From Acinetobacter gerneri DSM 14967 = CIP 107464 = MTCC 9824 (GTDB lineage Bacteria; Pseudomonadota; Gammaproteobacteria; Pseudomonadales; Moraxellaceae): DNA of 64,000 nucleotides. How positions within the stretch are numbered: the first letter of the stretch is position 1; each line of letters starts with the position of its first letter. Below are positions 38,139-47,862 of the stretch, piece after piece. The notes beneath the pieces are model-generated. The model saw nothing but the letters and a program-made list of their open reading frames with translations. It made no database searches and had not been told where the DNA came from. The position numbers were made by a program, and so were the translations under genes. The stretch spans positions 628,787 to 692,786 of the forward strand of contig NZ_KB849544.1 in the NCBI RefSeq assembly GCF_000368565.1, read 5' to 3'.

Positions 38139-39068
38139 ATGAAACACCTGATGACAATTAAGCCCTTGGCATATGCGGTTATAGCTGCATCACTATTAAC
38201 TGCTTGTAGTTCGCAAACGGTCAAACAAAATAAACCAAATACAGATCCTATCGTCTATACAGAGCCTGATGTTTCACCACCATTTTATGCGCTAAACCCA
38301 TTTAAATACGATGCTCCACCTCCATTTGAAATTGAGCTTAAAAAAGCTGCTGCCGCTCCTTTGACTAAAATGGTAGTGACTGATCCAAACAATCCATCTA
38401 AACAACTCACTTTAGATAGCAATAAACTGATTATCCCGATTGTAAACAACAATCAACGTACCATGAAATATGCAGTACTTGCTGGCAAAGATGAGATGGA
38501 CATCACCAGCATTGATGACTTTTTACAACTTGTAGAAGGTAAAGCTCGTCATTACCCACCTCAATTTACTGACCGTCAAGAACGTCGTGGCTACCAAAAT
38601 CGTCTAAGAGACGTTTCTGCTGAATTGGACAAATTGGCTGAAGCAGATAATGCGTCATTTGATGTACTGATTCGTGCATTTAAAGCTAGCATCATGGGAC
38701 GTAACTTGGACATGGGCCCTGCTTACACCACCAAATCACTTAAATATGCGCAACGTATTTTAAAAATCAATCAAAATGATCCAGAAGCAAATCTTTGGTT
38801 TGGTTTCTCACTTTCTGAAGGTGGCGGTCAAAAAGAAGCGATTCCTTACTTAGATCGCGCGATCAAAGCAGGCGTTCAAGAAGCTTATCTTTCTTCTGCA
38901 AACAATTACTTAGGTATGGAGCAGAAGAAAAATGCCATTCAAACTTTGAAAAATTACAAGGTTAAATATCCAGAAGAGGCTGAGGTTGCTGATCGTTTAA
39001 TCAACGAGATTCAAGCAGGTACTCGTTATAACGTATGGCAAATTTTGAAAAATCCAGCTAAATCTTAA
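38139..39068 (+). CDS. TPR-containing lipoprotein, 309 aa
   Basis: Signal peptide with lipobox SLLTAC (Cys near residue 23), so a lipid-anchored envelope protein. After a proline-rich linker (DVSPPFYALNPFKYDAPPPF) the C-terminal half has tetratricopeptide-like helices (YAQRILKINQNDPEANLWFG, then AIPYLDRAIKAGVQEAYLSSANNYLGMEQKKNAIQTLKNYKVKYPEEAEV). TPRs mediate protein contacts; a specific partner is not evident. A second in-frame ATG four codons in is possible; neither has a strong ribosome binding site. Confidence 0.75.
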   Translation: MKHLMTIKPLAYAVIAASLLTACSSQTVKQNKPNTDPIVYTEPDVSPPFYALNPFKYDAPPPFEIELKKAAAAPLTKMVVTDPNNPSKQLTLDSNKLIIPIVNNNQRTMKYAVLAGKDEMDITSIDDFLQLVEGKARHYPPQFTDRQERRGYQNRLRDVSAELDKLAEADNASFDVLIRAFKASIMGRNLDMGPAYTTKSLKYAQRILKINQNDPEANLWFGFSLSEGGGQKEAIPYLDRAIKAGVQEAYLSSANNYLGMEQKKNAIQTLKNYKVKYPEEAEVADRLINEIQAGTRYNVWQILKNPAKS

Positions 39069-39090
39069 GCTAGCTTTCATATAAAGCTAC

Positions 39091-39124
39091 AAAAAATAGA
39101 CCGTCTAGTACGGTCTATTTTTTT
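39091..39124. terminator. Terminator after the TPR lipoprotein gene
   Basis: AAAAAATAGACCGT/ACGGTCTATTTTTT stem with a five-base loop and T-run. Confidence 0.85.
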
Positions 39125-39196
39125 AAATAAATTGAAAATTCCAACAAATATCGTATGATTTCATCTAATGCACTCACATCATCCAGAAAGTTTGAT

Positions 39197-41215
39197 ATGC
39201 AACAAAAAATAATCAAAAAATTGCTCATAGTAACGGCTCTATCCAGCAGTGTATTGACTGGTTGCCAAGTCGTAAGCGTTAAACAGCAAGCGGTGGATGT
39301 CACGATTACCAATGAACGTTCCAATATTTTAACACGTAACAAACTTAGTGAAGCCAGTCTAAACGTGTTATCAATGACAGGAAGTCAGGCAGAGACCTGC
39401 CAAGATAATCCGACTCAATGTATTAATGACATTACCAAAATCACCCAAGTTCAAGATGAACAGCTCTACTCGACTGCTAGCGAATTGTATTTAGCAAAAG
39501 CCAAAGCACTCGACAAATCTTCCGCTTGTACGATCAGTAAATTGTCAAAACTTGAATCCGATAAAAAACGCGAATCCAATAAAGAAAACTATGATAAATG
39601 CTTAGACCAAGAAATGGACATGCTGGATAAAAGTATCCGTTATAGCTATGCCTATTTATTTACCACGAAACGCAAACCTGAAGATCGAATATTTGATAAT
39701 CGACAAGTACAAATACGCGATTTTTACAACCAAGCACTTGCTAAAATGGTGTCTACTTATAGCGCTCGACATAAAGATTCCCAAGTTAAGCCTGTGATCA
39801 GTATTGGTGACAGCCGCTATAAAATTGATTTTTCACATTATCCCGATTTGCAAAATCAAAAATTAGAATCTTTGATGTCGAGTTATAATCTCAATTTTTC
39901 AGGATTGCGATCAATCAACCGCCGCGATGGTTTCGGATCAGAATTTGTTGCAGTACTGCCTAAATCTAATGATGAAATAGATGATAAATATATTATTGAT
40001 CCTTTACATCACCATTATAAAACAGGCGTCAATCCAAATATTCATCAGCCACAATATCTATCAGTAACGATTGCGGCTGAACCTGAACAAACAGAAACAG
40101 TCGATCAAATCCTACATGGTCAAAATTTTAAACTCAAAGTATATGACCCATACCGCGAAGATACTTTAAAACTTGCCAATAAAGACTATCCACTAGCTGC
40201 CAACTTTTCTGCACCTTATGGTCTATGGTTGGCAGAAAACAATCTCGGAAAATCCGCATATTTGTCTTTGATTGATCGCGATAATCGCCTAACTATGCCT
40301 CATTTATATATGCTAGAACCATACAATCCGAATAAAAAAGTGATTGTCTTGGTGCATGGTTTGGCAAGTAGTCCAGAGGCTTGGATTCGGTTAACCAATG
40401 ACATCATGGGCGATCCTGTATTACGAGAACACTATCAAGTTTGGCAAACGTTCTACTCAACCAATATGCCAATTTTAGAAAGCCGTTTTCAGATTTATGC
40501 GATTATCAATCAAACCTTTGACATGATTGGCACAGATGCGACTGCCTCAAAAGATGCCGTATTGATTGGACACAGTATGGGTGGAATCATTGCTCGATTA
40601 CTGGTCAGCGATCAGGATCTAACTAATGACGCATTTAAAATGATGAATAGTCGTAAAGTGCAAAAATTCACTGATAATAATGTATTCAAAGAACGTCTCA
40701 ACATCAAACCGATTCCAAATTTTAGTCGTGCTATCTTTTTATCAGCTCCGCATCGTGGGACAGATTTTGCTGACTTGTGGTTTACTCGTCTCGCACGAAA
40801 AATCATCAAAATGCCAGGAGCATTCTTGGGAGCAATTGCTGACTCAGTTGAAGATAAAGACATCAATATCGGACATTTTATCGGTGAAGTTGGGCATGGT
40901 CTAATTCAAAATGGTCCGAGTGATCTCAGTAAAAACTCAAAATTTACCGAGTTGACCGAAAACACGATGCCTTATAAAGGAATGCTGTATCACTCCATCA
41001 TAGGAAATAATACCAAGAGTGATGATCCAGATGTCATGACCGATGGCGTCGTTCCATATAAGAGTGCACATTTAGAAGGTGCCAAGTCTGAAAAAATCAT
41101 ACATGGCGGCCACTCTATCCAAGAAACGCCTCAAGCAGTACTGGAACTACGCCGAATCCTAAGGCTTCATTTGGTTGAACTTGGCTTATATAATCCCTCA
41201 AAACCAGTCAAATAA
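39197..41215 (+). CDS. Lipoprotein with alpha/beta-hydrolase (lipase-like) domain
   Basis: A 672 aa envelope protein. The start at 39197 places the signal peptide correctly: lipobox SVLTGC (Cys about residue 22). The first 360 residues have no recognised domain. The C-terminal part is an alpha/beta hydrolase with oxyanion segment VIVLVHGLASSPEAW, nucleophile elbow LIGHSMGGIIARLL (Ser in GHSMG), an acid in the DGVVPY region and a terminal His in HGGHSIQETPQAV, so the catalytic triad looks complete. This suggests an esterase or lipase at the outer membrane. The substrate is unknown. Confidence 0.82.
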   Translation: MQQKIIKKLLIVTALSSSVLTGCQVVSVKQQAVDVTITNERSNILTRNKLSEASLNVLSMTGSQAETCQDNPTQCINDITKITQVQDEQLYSTASELYLAKAKALDKSSACTISKLSKLESDKKRESNKENYDKCLDQEMDMLDKSIRYSYAYLFTTKRKPEDRIFDNRQVQIRDFYNQALAKMVSTYSARHKDSQVKPVISIGDSRYKIDFSHYPDLQNQKLESLMSSYNLNFSGLRSINRRDGFGSEFVAVLPKSNDEIDDKYIIDPLHHHYKTGVNPNIHQPQYLSVTIAAEPEQTETVDQILHGQNFKLKVYDPYREDTLKLANKDYPLAANFSAPYGLWLAENNLGKSAYLSLIDRDNRLTMPHLYMLEPYNPNKKVIVLVHGLASSPEAWIRLTNDIMGDPVLREHYQVWQTFYSTNMPILESRFQIYAIINQTFDMIGTDATASKDAVLIGHSMGGIIARLLVSDQDLTNDAFKMMNSRKVQKFTDNNVFKERLNIKPIPNFSRAIFLSAPHRGTDFADLWFTRLARKIIKMPGAFLGAIADSVEDKDINIGHFIGEVGHGLIQNGPSDLSKNSKFTELTENTMPYKGMLYHSIIGNNTKSDDPDVMTDGVVPYKSAHLEGAKSEKIIHGGHSIQETPQAVLELRRILRLHLVELGLYNPSKPVK

Positions 41216-41236
41216 GCTTAAATCTCGCTATAAAAT

Positions 41237-41269
41237 AAAAAAACTCGAACAATGCTTCGAGTTTTTTTG
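41237..41269. terminator. Terminator after the lipase-like gene
   Basis: AAACTCGAA/TTCGAGTTT stem with A-run and T-run on either side. Confidence 0.85.
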
Positions 41270-41726
41270 TCTATAAAACGTCTAAAAAGCAAGTAAACCG
41301 CTTAATATATAAACTTTTTATCTGAACATTCATTAAATATTTCAATAAATAAACAAGTTATTGTGATTAAAAAAACTAAAAAACAACAATATTATATTTT
41401 AAATATTATTAATATTAATTTTGACTAAATCTAGTATTTAACTACAACAGCTCAATAAATATTATACTCATAACTTTTACATATTATTTTAAACCCAATT
41501 ATTTTCATTATTTCTGATTTTATTGATATTCAAATCATTTTACACAACGATTTAAAATACATATGTATATATTAAGCGTTTTTTTATAAAACTACTGAAA
41601 TAAACAAACAATTATTCGCAATACACAAAGTTTTAAATTCAGTATTACTTCATAATTAATATCGATCAATACATGATTATTACGCATTGTTTTCTTCTAT
41701 TTTAATCAATTTTAAGAGTCTATATT
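41270..41726 (+). promoter_or_regulatory. Extremely AT-rich leader upstream of the fimbrial operon
   Basis: About 450 bp without a gene, consisting of long A/T tracts with almost no G or C runs. It must contain the promoter of the pilin operon. Such composition favours silencing by H-NS-type proteins (inference). I found no inverted repeats that would mark a fimS-type invertible switch. Confidence 0.5.
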
Positions 41727-42269
41727 ATGAGATTAATTCACAATTATTTCTCAATCCTCGCATTTAGCATTGTAATACCAACTTTTGCTCATGCTGCACC
41801 TCAAGTTACATTTCAAGGTGAGGTGACCAGTCAAACCTGTAAGGCTGTAATCAATGGCGAAAGTGAAGGCACTGTGTTACTCCCAACTGTTCCAGTTTCA
41901 GAATTGGATACAGCTGGTAAAACAGCGGGTTTAACGCCTTTTACGATTTCAGTATCAGGCTGTACGGTAAGTACGACTTCCGAACTTAAAATCGGGACAA
42001 AATTTTTAGGGCACAATGTTACCTCTACAGGTAATCTCGGCAACGTAGCGACAACGAATGCTGCGCAAAACGTTTCAATCCAATTAACTGCGGATGCAAA
42101 TGGCAGCACGCCTGTCACACTCAACGGCGTTACGACGGTGCAAGGGCTTGTTCTACCGATCAATCAAAGTGCAGCCAGCCATCAATTTGCTGCACGTTAC
42201 TATGCTGAAGATATTGCAACTCCTGGTGCAATTACCGCAGTTGCTGAATACACCTTAAGTTATCCCTAA
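41727..42269 (+). CDS. Fimbrial major subunit (pilin), first gene of the operon
   Basis: A 180 aa chaperone-usher pilin. Signal peptide ends AHA-AP (about residue 23). Mature protein: donor strand VTFQGEVTSQTCKAVING, second cysteine in VSGCTVSTT (disulfide partner), and C-terminal beta-zipper ending AVAEYTLSYP with the penultimate Tyr pattern of FimA-type subunits. AAGAG lies about 9 bases before the ATG. It leads pilin-chaperone-usher-adhesin-chaperone. It is only distantly similar to the orphan pilin at 9566-10147. Confidence 0.92.
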   Translation: MRLIHNYFSILAFSIVIPTFAHAAPQVTFQGEVTSQTCKAVINGESEGTVLLPTVPVSELDTAGKTAGLTPFTISVSGCTVSTTSELKIGTKFLGHNVTSTGNLGNVATTNAAQNVSIQLTADANGSTPVTLNGVTTVQGLVLPINQSAASHQFAARYYAEDIATPGAITAVAEYTLSYP

Positions 42270-42355
42270 GACCTCAATAAATATCAATCTGCTATTTATA
42301 TAAATAGCAGATCTGACTTTAAATTTTGTTCATAAATTTTGTGATACCACGTTCT

Positions 42356-43135
42356 ATGATATTAAGTTGTTTGAGAAAATCTGTTGTTTTGAAAAATTAC
42401 ATTGCTTTTGTTTTTATGTTGCTCTTTACCCTGAGTAATGCGAATGCAGCTATTGTCATGATCGGAACACGTATTATTTTCCCTGCCGAAAAAACAGAAC
42501 ATAGCCTGCAATTTCAAAATAAAGGTCAAGCGCCCTATTTAGTTCAGCTTTGGCTTGAATCAGAGAATATTGATCAAGCTCAAACGACTGTACCCTTTAT
42601 CACCAATCCTACGTTTTTTAAAATTAACGCTGAGCAAGGACAAATTGTACGTTTGATTTTTACAGGCGAGGCTAATCAATATCCTCAAGACCGTGAATCA
42701 CTTTTTTATTTAAATTTTTCAGAGATTCCTGCAACTAAAAATACCGTTGCAGATAATAATAAACTGACCGTGATTTTTAAAAACAAGGTCAAAGTATTTT
42801 ATCGACCGAAGTCATTACAAAACCAAAAAATGGATGTCAAAAAAGATTTGTCATATACCATTTTTACTCAAAATAATAAGCATTTTATCAAACTGATCAA
42901 TCGCAGCTCATTTTATATTACATTTGCAAAGTTAAATATCAGAGAAAATCAAAATGATATTTTAACCATCCAGAACACCATGATTTCACCCAAATCAGAG
43001 TTGATTTTCCCTGCTGAAAAATCAATTGTGAATCTTCAACATAGCCAAGCCAAAATTGAGTTTATTAATGTTTATGGCGCGACTGTTTCGAGTGAAATCA
43101 TGCCTCAAATTAATGATTCTAGACATGAAAAATGA
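42356..43135 (+). CDS. Fimbrial periplasmic chaperone 1
   Basis: PapD-like chaperone. The frame is open from 42326, but the ATG at 42356 gives a better signal peptide (ending NANA-A); no candidate start has a strong ribosome binding site, so the exact start is uncertain. Conserved features are the strand AIVMIGTRIIFPAEKTEHSL with the conserved Arg, the block PFITNPTFFKINAEQGQIVRLIF, the ESLFYLNFSEIP block and KVFYRPKSL. It overlaps the usher gene by 11 bases. Confidence 0.9.
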   Translation: MILSCLRKSVVLKNYIAFVFMLLFTLSNANAAIVMIGTRIIFPAEKTEHSLQFQNKGQAPYLVQLWLESENIDQAQTTVPFITNPTFFKINAEQGQIVRLIFTGEANQYPQDRESLFYLNFSEIPATKNTVADNNKLTVIFKNKVKVFYRPKSLQNQKMDVKKDLSYTIFTQNNKHFIKLINRSSFYITFAKLNIRENQNDILTIQNTMISPKSELIFPAEKSIVNLQHSQAKIEFINVYGATVSSEIMPQINDSRHEK

Positions 43136-45719
43136 CCTACGAACATCCAAATATTCAGTAGTTTCAACGGTTTCAATCTGCTATTTTTTGATGATTTCAG
43201 TGTGCTATGCCGAAAATAAGAATGAAACTTCTGTAGACGAAGCTTATATTTTTGATCAAGCACTACTCAAAGATTCGGGTATTAGTCCCCAATTACTCAA
43301 ACAACTCTCTGAAGGTCAACAGATTGCTGCTGGGCAATATCGTTTGGATTTATATATAAATCAACAACTCGTAGAACGTACCCAGATCGAATATAAGGCA
43401 AATAAAAACAACAAACTCAGCCCTTGTTTCAATCGCGAACTGTTAGCAAAAACCAATATTATTATCTCTGGACTAGATACAGCCTCCGTAGCTAATGAGT
43501 GTGTCTTCCTCGAAGACTACATCCCCGATGCCAAATTTGACTTTGATTTTAATAAACTTAAATTGAACCTTATCATTCCGAATCTCTACATCAAACAAAA
43601 TCCACGTGGTTATGTTGAAAAGAAAGACTGGGATGCAGGTTCAAGTATTGGTTTTATCAACTATATGGCCAATTATTACCTCAATAATTATGAAATTTCT
43701 GGCAAAAACCATCAGCAAAGTTCAACTTATATTGCTTTAAATGGAGGCATTAATTTTGCTCAATGGCAGTTTAGACAACAGTCGTCCGTCAATCTCGATG
43801 AACATACTTCATCTTGGAATAACATAAAAAGTTATGTGAAAAGGCCATTGGAAAATATCCAAAGTGAATTGTCTATTGGACAGCTTAATACATCTGGGCG
43901 CTTTTTTTCTGGACTGAATTATCTTGGTATCAATCTTCGTAGTGACGAACGAATGTTACCCGAATCCATGCGTGGCTATGCTCCAGTTGTACAAGGTATT
44001 GCCAAAACAACTGCTCGCGTATCCATTAAACAAAACAATAGAGAAATTTATCAAAGTACTGTCGCACCCGGTGCATTTCGGATTGAAGACTTGTTTCCTA
44101 CAAGTTTAAATGGCGATTTGGATGTTTATATTTATGAAGCTGATGGCTCGGTCGGACATTTTAAAGTGCCATTTTCAGCCGTGCCTGATTCATTACGTCA
44201 AGGCGCATATAAATATGATATTAATATCGGAAAAACACGTGAATATACCGAAGATGCATATTTTGCAAATATAGATACTCAGTATGGTTTAAATAATACC
44301 TTTACTTTAAATTCTGGATTACGTCTAGCCAAAGGCTATCAAGCAGCAGTAGTTGGAACAGCTTTTAATCATTATTTTGGGGCTTTAGGCACTGATTTTA
44401 CCTATACAAATGCCAAATTATCTGATCAATCCTATCAATCTGGGTGGATGATCAATACCACTTATAGTAAAACTTTTGTACCAACCCAGACCACAATCGC
44501 ACTAGCTGGATATCGTTTTTCAAGCTCAGGCTATCAAGACCTCAGTGAGATTTTGAATAATGATCATAAGAAACAAGACATACAATCCAATCAACAGAAC
44601 GCTCCATATATAAATCAAGAAAAATCTCGTGTTGTACTTTCCATCAATCAAAATATGGATCAGTGGGGAACCTTATATCTTTCTTCTTCCCTTCACCATT
44701 ATCGTGATCAAAAAAATAAAGATTACCAGCTACAACTCGGCTATGGAAAGTCCTTTAAAAATGGCATTAGCATGAATTTTTCAATCGTAAAACAACAATC
44801 TCATCCTGCTGAGACAAATCGAATTGAAACAGATCAAGAGATTCCTTTAGATAAATATCATAAAAATAATGACACGCAATATGCTGTTTCTTTTACGTTC
44901 CCATTCAATCAAAAAACCAAACGGATCAATGACCTAACAGTTAATTATAACAATAATATTTCCAATACTTATCAAGCATCTATAAGTGGAATATTGTCAG
45001 AACGCCAAGCGATTCATTATAACTTGGGTTTAAATTATGATGATGCAACTCATCAAAACACCCTAAATTTTAGTGCTCAAAAACGCTTTGCCTATGCCAA
45101 TCTTGGACTTAATGCATCTTCAAGTGAAAATTATTGGCAAAGTTCAGCCAATATCCAAGGGGCAATGGCTTTTCATCGTGGTGGTATCACTTTAGGACAC
45201 TATCTCAGTGATACTTTTGCCCTGATCGAGGCACCAGGTGCAAAAGGTGCACAAATCCTCAATGCACAAAATACCAAAATAGATCGTTTCGGTTTCGCTC
45301 TCGTTCCAACACTTACTCCCTATCGCTTTAATGCTTTAGTGATCAACCCAATTGGTTCTTCTTCACAAATTGAATTTGAAGAAAATGATCAAAAAGTTGC
45401 CCCCTATGCAGGAGCAACCGTCAAAGTCAAATTCAATACCAAGAAAGGTTATGCGATGTTACTGCATGCAACACCTGACAGCGGAGAAAATCTCCCTCTC
45501 GGTGCTGACGTATTTGATGAGTATTCCCAAAATATTGGCGTAGTCGGTCAAAACAACCAAATCTATATTCGTAGTGAAAAAACCACTGGCAGTCTAAATG
45601 TAAAATGGGGTAATCAGATTCAAGACAGTTGCCGTATTGATTATCAACTCTCTAAAGAACAAATCAATGCACCATTGATCAAATTAGACACCGTATGTAA
45701 AAGAGGACATTTAGAATGA
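43125..45719 (+). CDS. Fimbrial outer-membrane usher
   Basis: Secretes and assembles pilins across the outer membrane. The start at 43125 overlaps the chaperone stop by 11 bases and gives 864 aa with a signal peptide ending VCYA-E; an upstream start would overlap by 80 bases. In order: N-terminal periplasmic domain (FDQALLKDSGISPQLLKQL), the 24-strand barrel with the plug domain (APVVQGIAKTTARVSIKQNN then REIYQSTVAPGAFRIEDLFP, the best-conserved usher block), and the C-terminal domains (EFEENDQKVAPYAGATVKVKF). The cysteine pair near the C terminus is present. Its four-base ATGA overlap with the adhesin gene points to coupling. Confidence 0.95.
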   Translation: MKNDLRTSKYSVVSTVSICYFLMISVCYAENKNETSVDEAYIFDQALLKDSGISPQLLKQLSEGQQIAAGQYRLDLYINQQLVERTQIEYKANKNNKLSPCFNRELLAKTNIIISGLDTASVANECVFLEDYIPDAKFDFDFNKLKLNLIIPNLYIKQNPRGYVEKKDWDAGSSIGFINYMANYYLNNYEISGKNHQQSSTYIALNGGINFAQWQFRQQSSVNLDEHTSSWNNIKSYVKRPLENIQSELSIGQLNTSGRFFSGLNYLGINLRSDERMLPESMRGYAPVVQGIAKTTARVSIKQNNREIYQSTVAPGAFRIEDLFPTSLNGDLDVYIYEADGSVGHFKVPFSAVPDSLRQGAYKYDINIGKTREYTEDAYFANIDTQYGLNNTFTLNSGLRLAKGYQAAVVGTAFNHYFGALGTDFTYTNAKLSDQSYQSGWMINTTYSKTFVPTQTTIALAGYRFSSSGYQDLSEILNNDHKKQDIQSNQQNAPYINQEKSRVVLSINQNMDQWGTLYLSSSLHHYRDQKNKDYQLQLGYGKSFKNGISMNFSIVKQQSHPAETNRIETDQEIPLDKYHKNNDTQYAVSFTFPFNQKTKRINDLTVNYNNNISNTYQASISGILSERQAIHYNLGLNYDDATHQNTLNFSAQKRFAYANLGLNASSSENYWQSSANIQGAMAFHRGGITLGHYLSDTFALIEAPGAKGAQILNAQNTKIDRFGFALVPTLTPYRFNALVINPIGSSSQIEFEENDQKVAPYAGATVKVKFNTKKGYAMLLHATPDSGENLPLGADVFDEYSQNIGVVGQNNQIYIRSEKTTGSLNVKWGNQIQDSCRIDYQLSKEQINAPLIKLDTVCKRGHLE

Positions 45720-47044
45720 AAATTAAAATGAGTCATTTTCTAGTGCTCGGTTTATTATCTGCATTAGGCTTTGAATCTCAGGCAAGATGTACTCTTGTTA
45801 CTTCGATCAATGCCTCTGACAGTTATGCAACAGCCTTAAATTTTGGCAAAATCAACCTAACGAGTGTCTATTTACAGCCAGTGGGTAGTATTTTAGGCAA
45901 TATCGTTGTGCCTAGTTCAAACTATAACTATGGAACCGTACAAGATAATTCCATTATTTGGCAGTGCGATGAAGCGGATCTTCCCAATATCTATTTTCTA
46001 GCAGCAACTAACGGCGATGAACCATTTGGTGGTCATGTAGAAACTGGGCTAATCGATCATTTACCCGACGTCTATGCCACATGGTGGCAATATATTGGCT
46101 TGAAGCAGAGTATTTCAGGGATTCCCTTATCGAGATATTGGAAGAAAATTCCTATAACAAATTATGAAAAAAAGAATGGAAAAATAAATATTCGCTTGGC
46201 AGATCTCCCTCCTCTTGAGGCAACCTTATACCGAATTAGCCAATTGCCTAGCTTTTCACGAGGGAGTTTTTGCCATCTAAGTATGATCGTGAGCGGTAGT
46301 TATAGCAGCGGGAAATTGGCAAATGGAGCGAATAGTAGCTGTAATCAACCCAGTGCCTATCTGCAATTGACAGGAAATAGTTCGGTAAGTTTTGGCTATT
46401 CAGCACGTGATAAAGAAGGTCAAGATTCAAATACATCTTTTAGTTTTTGGCCCTATTATGGAATCCCTTACGGCCTAAATAAAAGTAATACCACGCTCAG
46501 TAACATTCCGACTTGCGTCGCTCGGAATGCAACACCGCTTATCAATTTTCCGCCTATTTCTCAAGATGAAATCAAAAATGGAGCGATTCGATCGGCTATT
46601 TTAGAAGTCGAAGTTGAATGCAACGACGCGATGATTTCAGGTACAGCTACAGGACAAACGGCAATTGGCTTTCAACCTTCTGCAGGTGCATATACAGCAG
46701 CCAGTTCTCTTGGGCTTTTAACGACTCAGGGTGGTGTAAAGTATTTGTTGTCTGATCAATATGGGACTGATCCCGATATTGCTACAGGCGTTGGTATAAA
46801 ACTGTTTAATGCCGCGAGTAATAAAGAAATGAATTTTTTAAATCAGTTTGCGCTTGCTGGTGGTGGTGAAGATGCTGGTTGGTATCCAGTTCTACAAGGT
46901 ACGCCCTATCTGATTGGTTCCAATGCCAGTGGTCATAAAAGTTATATGCAACATTATCGTGCAGAACTAAAAGCCATCCCTAATACCACCATTAGTGCAG
47001 GTAAAGTCAAATCTACAGCTACGGTATTGGTCAAAATCCAATGA
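45716..47044 (+). CDS. Two-domain fimbrial tip adhesin
   Basis: A 442 aa secreted protein (signal peptide ends SQARC or nearby). It is twice the size of a pilin and ends in a pilin-like domain, so it is probably the tip adhesin: an N-terminal lectin-like domain (about 25-270, with several cysteines and Trp/Tyr-rich stretches such as YATWWQYIGLKQS) and a C-terminal pilin domain starting near PTCVARNATPLINFPPIS. The C terminus GKVKSTATVLVKIQ fits donor-strand exchange. The receptor cannot be inferred. It overlaps the usher and the second chaperone by four bases each. Confidence 0.88.
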   Translation: MKIKMSHFLVLGLLSALGFESQARCTLVTSINASDSYATALNFGKINLTSVYLQPVGSILGNIVVPSSNYNYGTVQDNSIIWQCDEADLPNIYFLAATNGDEPFGGHVETGLIDHLPDVYATWWQYIGLKQSISGIPLSRYWKKIPITNYEKKNGKINIRLADLPPLEATLYRISQLPSFSRGSFCHLSMIVSGSYSSGKLANGANSSCNQPSAYLQLTGNSSVSFGYSARDKEGQDSNTSFSFWPYYGIPYGLNKSNTTLSNIPTCVARNATPLINFPPISQDEIKNGAIRSAILEVEVECNDAMISGTATGQTAIGFQPSAGAYTAASSLGLLTTQGGVKYLLSDQYGTDPDIATGVGIKLFNAASNKEMNFLNQFALAGGGEDAGWYPVLQGTPYLIGSNASGHKSYMQHYRAELKAIPNTTISAGKVKSTATVLVKIQ

Positions 47045-47778
47045 AAAAACACTCGATTGCCTTGATGCTATTTATTTTGCATCTTATTGTTATTTCGAAT
47101 ACTAATGCAGGATTGGTGCCGAGTGCGACACGCGTGATCCATCAGCAAGAGGATCCTAGTCAGATACTCTTACTGGCCAATAGCAATCCTTATCCTATTA
47201 TTACCCAGATTTGGACAGATCAAGGAGAACGTAATCCCGAATCGACACACACACCTTTTGTGATTACGCCTGCTATTTTTAAAATGCAAGTTCAAGAAAT
47301 TAAAAGCATCAAAATCATATACAACCAAGATCAACTTGCTACAGATCGAGAATCTGTATTTTGGCTCAATCTATACGAAGTGCCCATGGTTGAACGATCT
47401 AAATTGCAAGAAGATCATCTCAATTTGGCAATGAATACTCAAATGAAAATCTTTTTTAGACCCAAATCACTCAAGGAAATGTCGATTGATCAACGCTCAA
47501 AAAACCTACTATTTGATATCATTACGCAAGAAAATCAGCAACAACTGAGCATAGAAAATCATTCTGCATTTCATATTACGATGCTAAATATCAAACTCAA
47601 ATCAGCAGAAGGCGTATTTCCAGTCGACAATACCAATCAAGAAATGCTTGCTCCATTTGAAAAGATCAGCATCAATTTAAAACAGTTCAATATTTCAAAT
47701 ATCCAACCCAACGAAATCGAATATACCTTGATTGATGATCAAGGCATAAAAAACACTTATATACAAAAAATCATCTGA
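47041..47778 (+). CDS. Fimbrial periplasmic chaperone 2
   Basis: Second PapD-like chaperone of the operon, 245 aa, signal peptide ending NTNA-G. Conserved blocks: LVPSATRVIHQQEDPSQILL, FVITPAIFKMQVQEIKSIKII, ESVFWLNLYEVP and IFFRPKSLKEM. Its start overlaps the adhesin stop by four bases (ATGA). Two chaperones in one operon suggest that one is specialised for the adhesin and the other for the shaft pilin (inference). It resembles the orphan chaperone at 8778-9506 in the same blocks. Confidence 0.9.
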   Translation: MKKHSIALMLFILHLIVISNTNAGLVPSATRVIHQQEDPSQILLLANSNPYPIITQIWTDQGERNPESTHTPFVITPAIFKMQVQEIKSIKIIYNQDQLATDRESVFWLNLYEVPMVERSKLQEDHLNLAMNTQMKIFFRPKSLKEMSIDQRSKNLLFDIITQENQQQLSIENHSAFHITMLNIKLKSAEGVFPVDNTNQEMLAPFEKISINLKQFNISNIQPNEIEYTLIDDQGIKNTYIQKII

Positions 47779-47801
47779 TGCCTTAGACATCAGATGATTT
47801 T
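47770..47801 (+). terminator. Terminator of the fimbrial operon
   Basis: TCATCTGATG/CATCAGATGA stem that overlaps the stop codon of the last gene, followed by a T-run. Confidence 0.8.
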
Positions 47802-47862
47802 GTTGAGTCTTATTTGAATTGTTTAAGCTTCTCGATTTTAAGCCTCAGGGCTTTAAATAGCC

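Noticed and set aside
41270..41726. Possible invertible promoter element before the fimbrial operon
   Set aside because: No matching inverted repeats and no adjacent recombinase gene were found.
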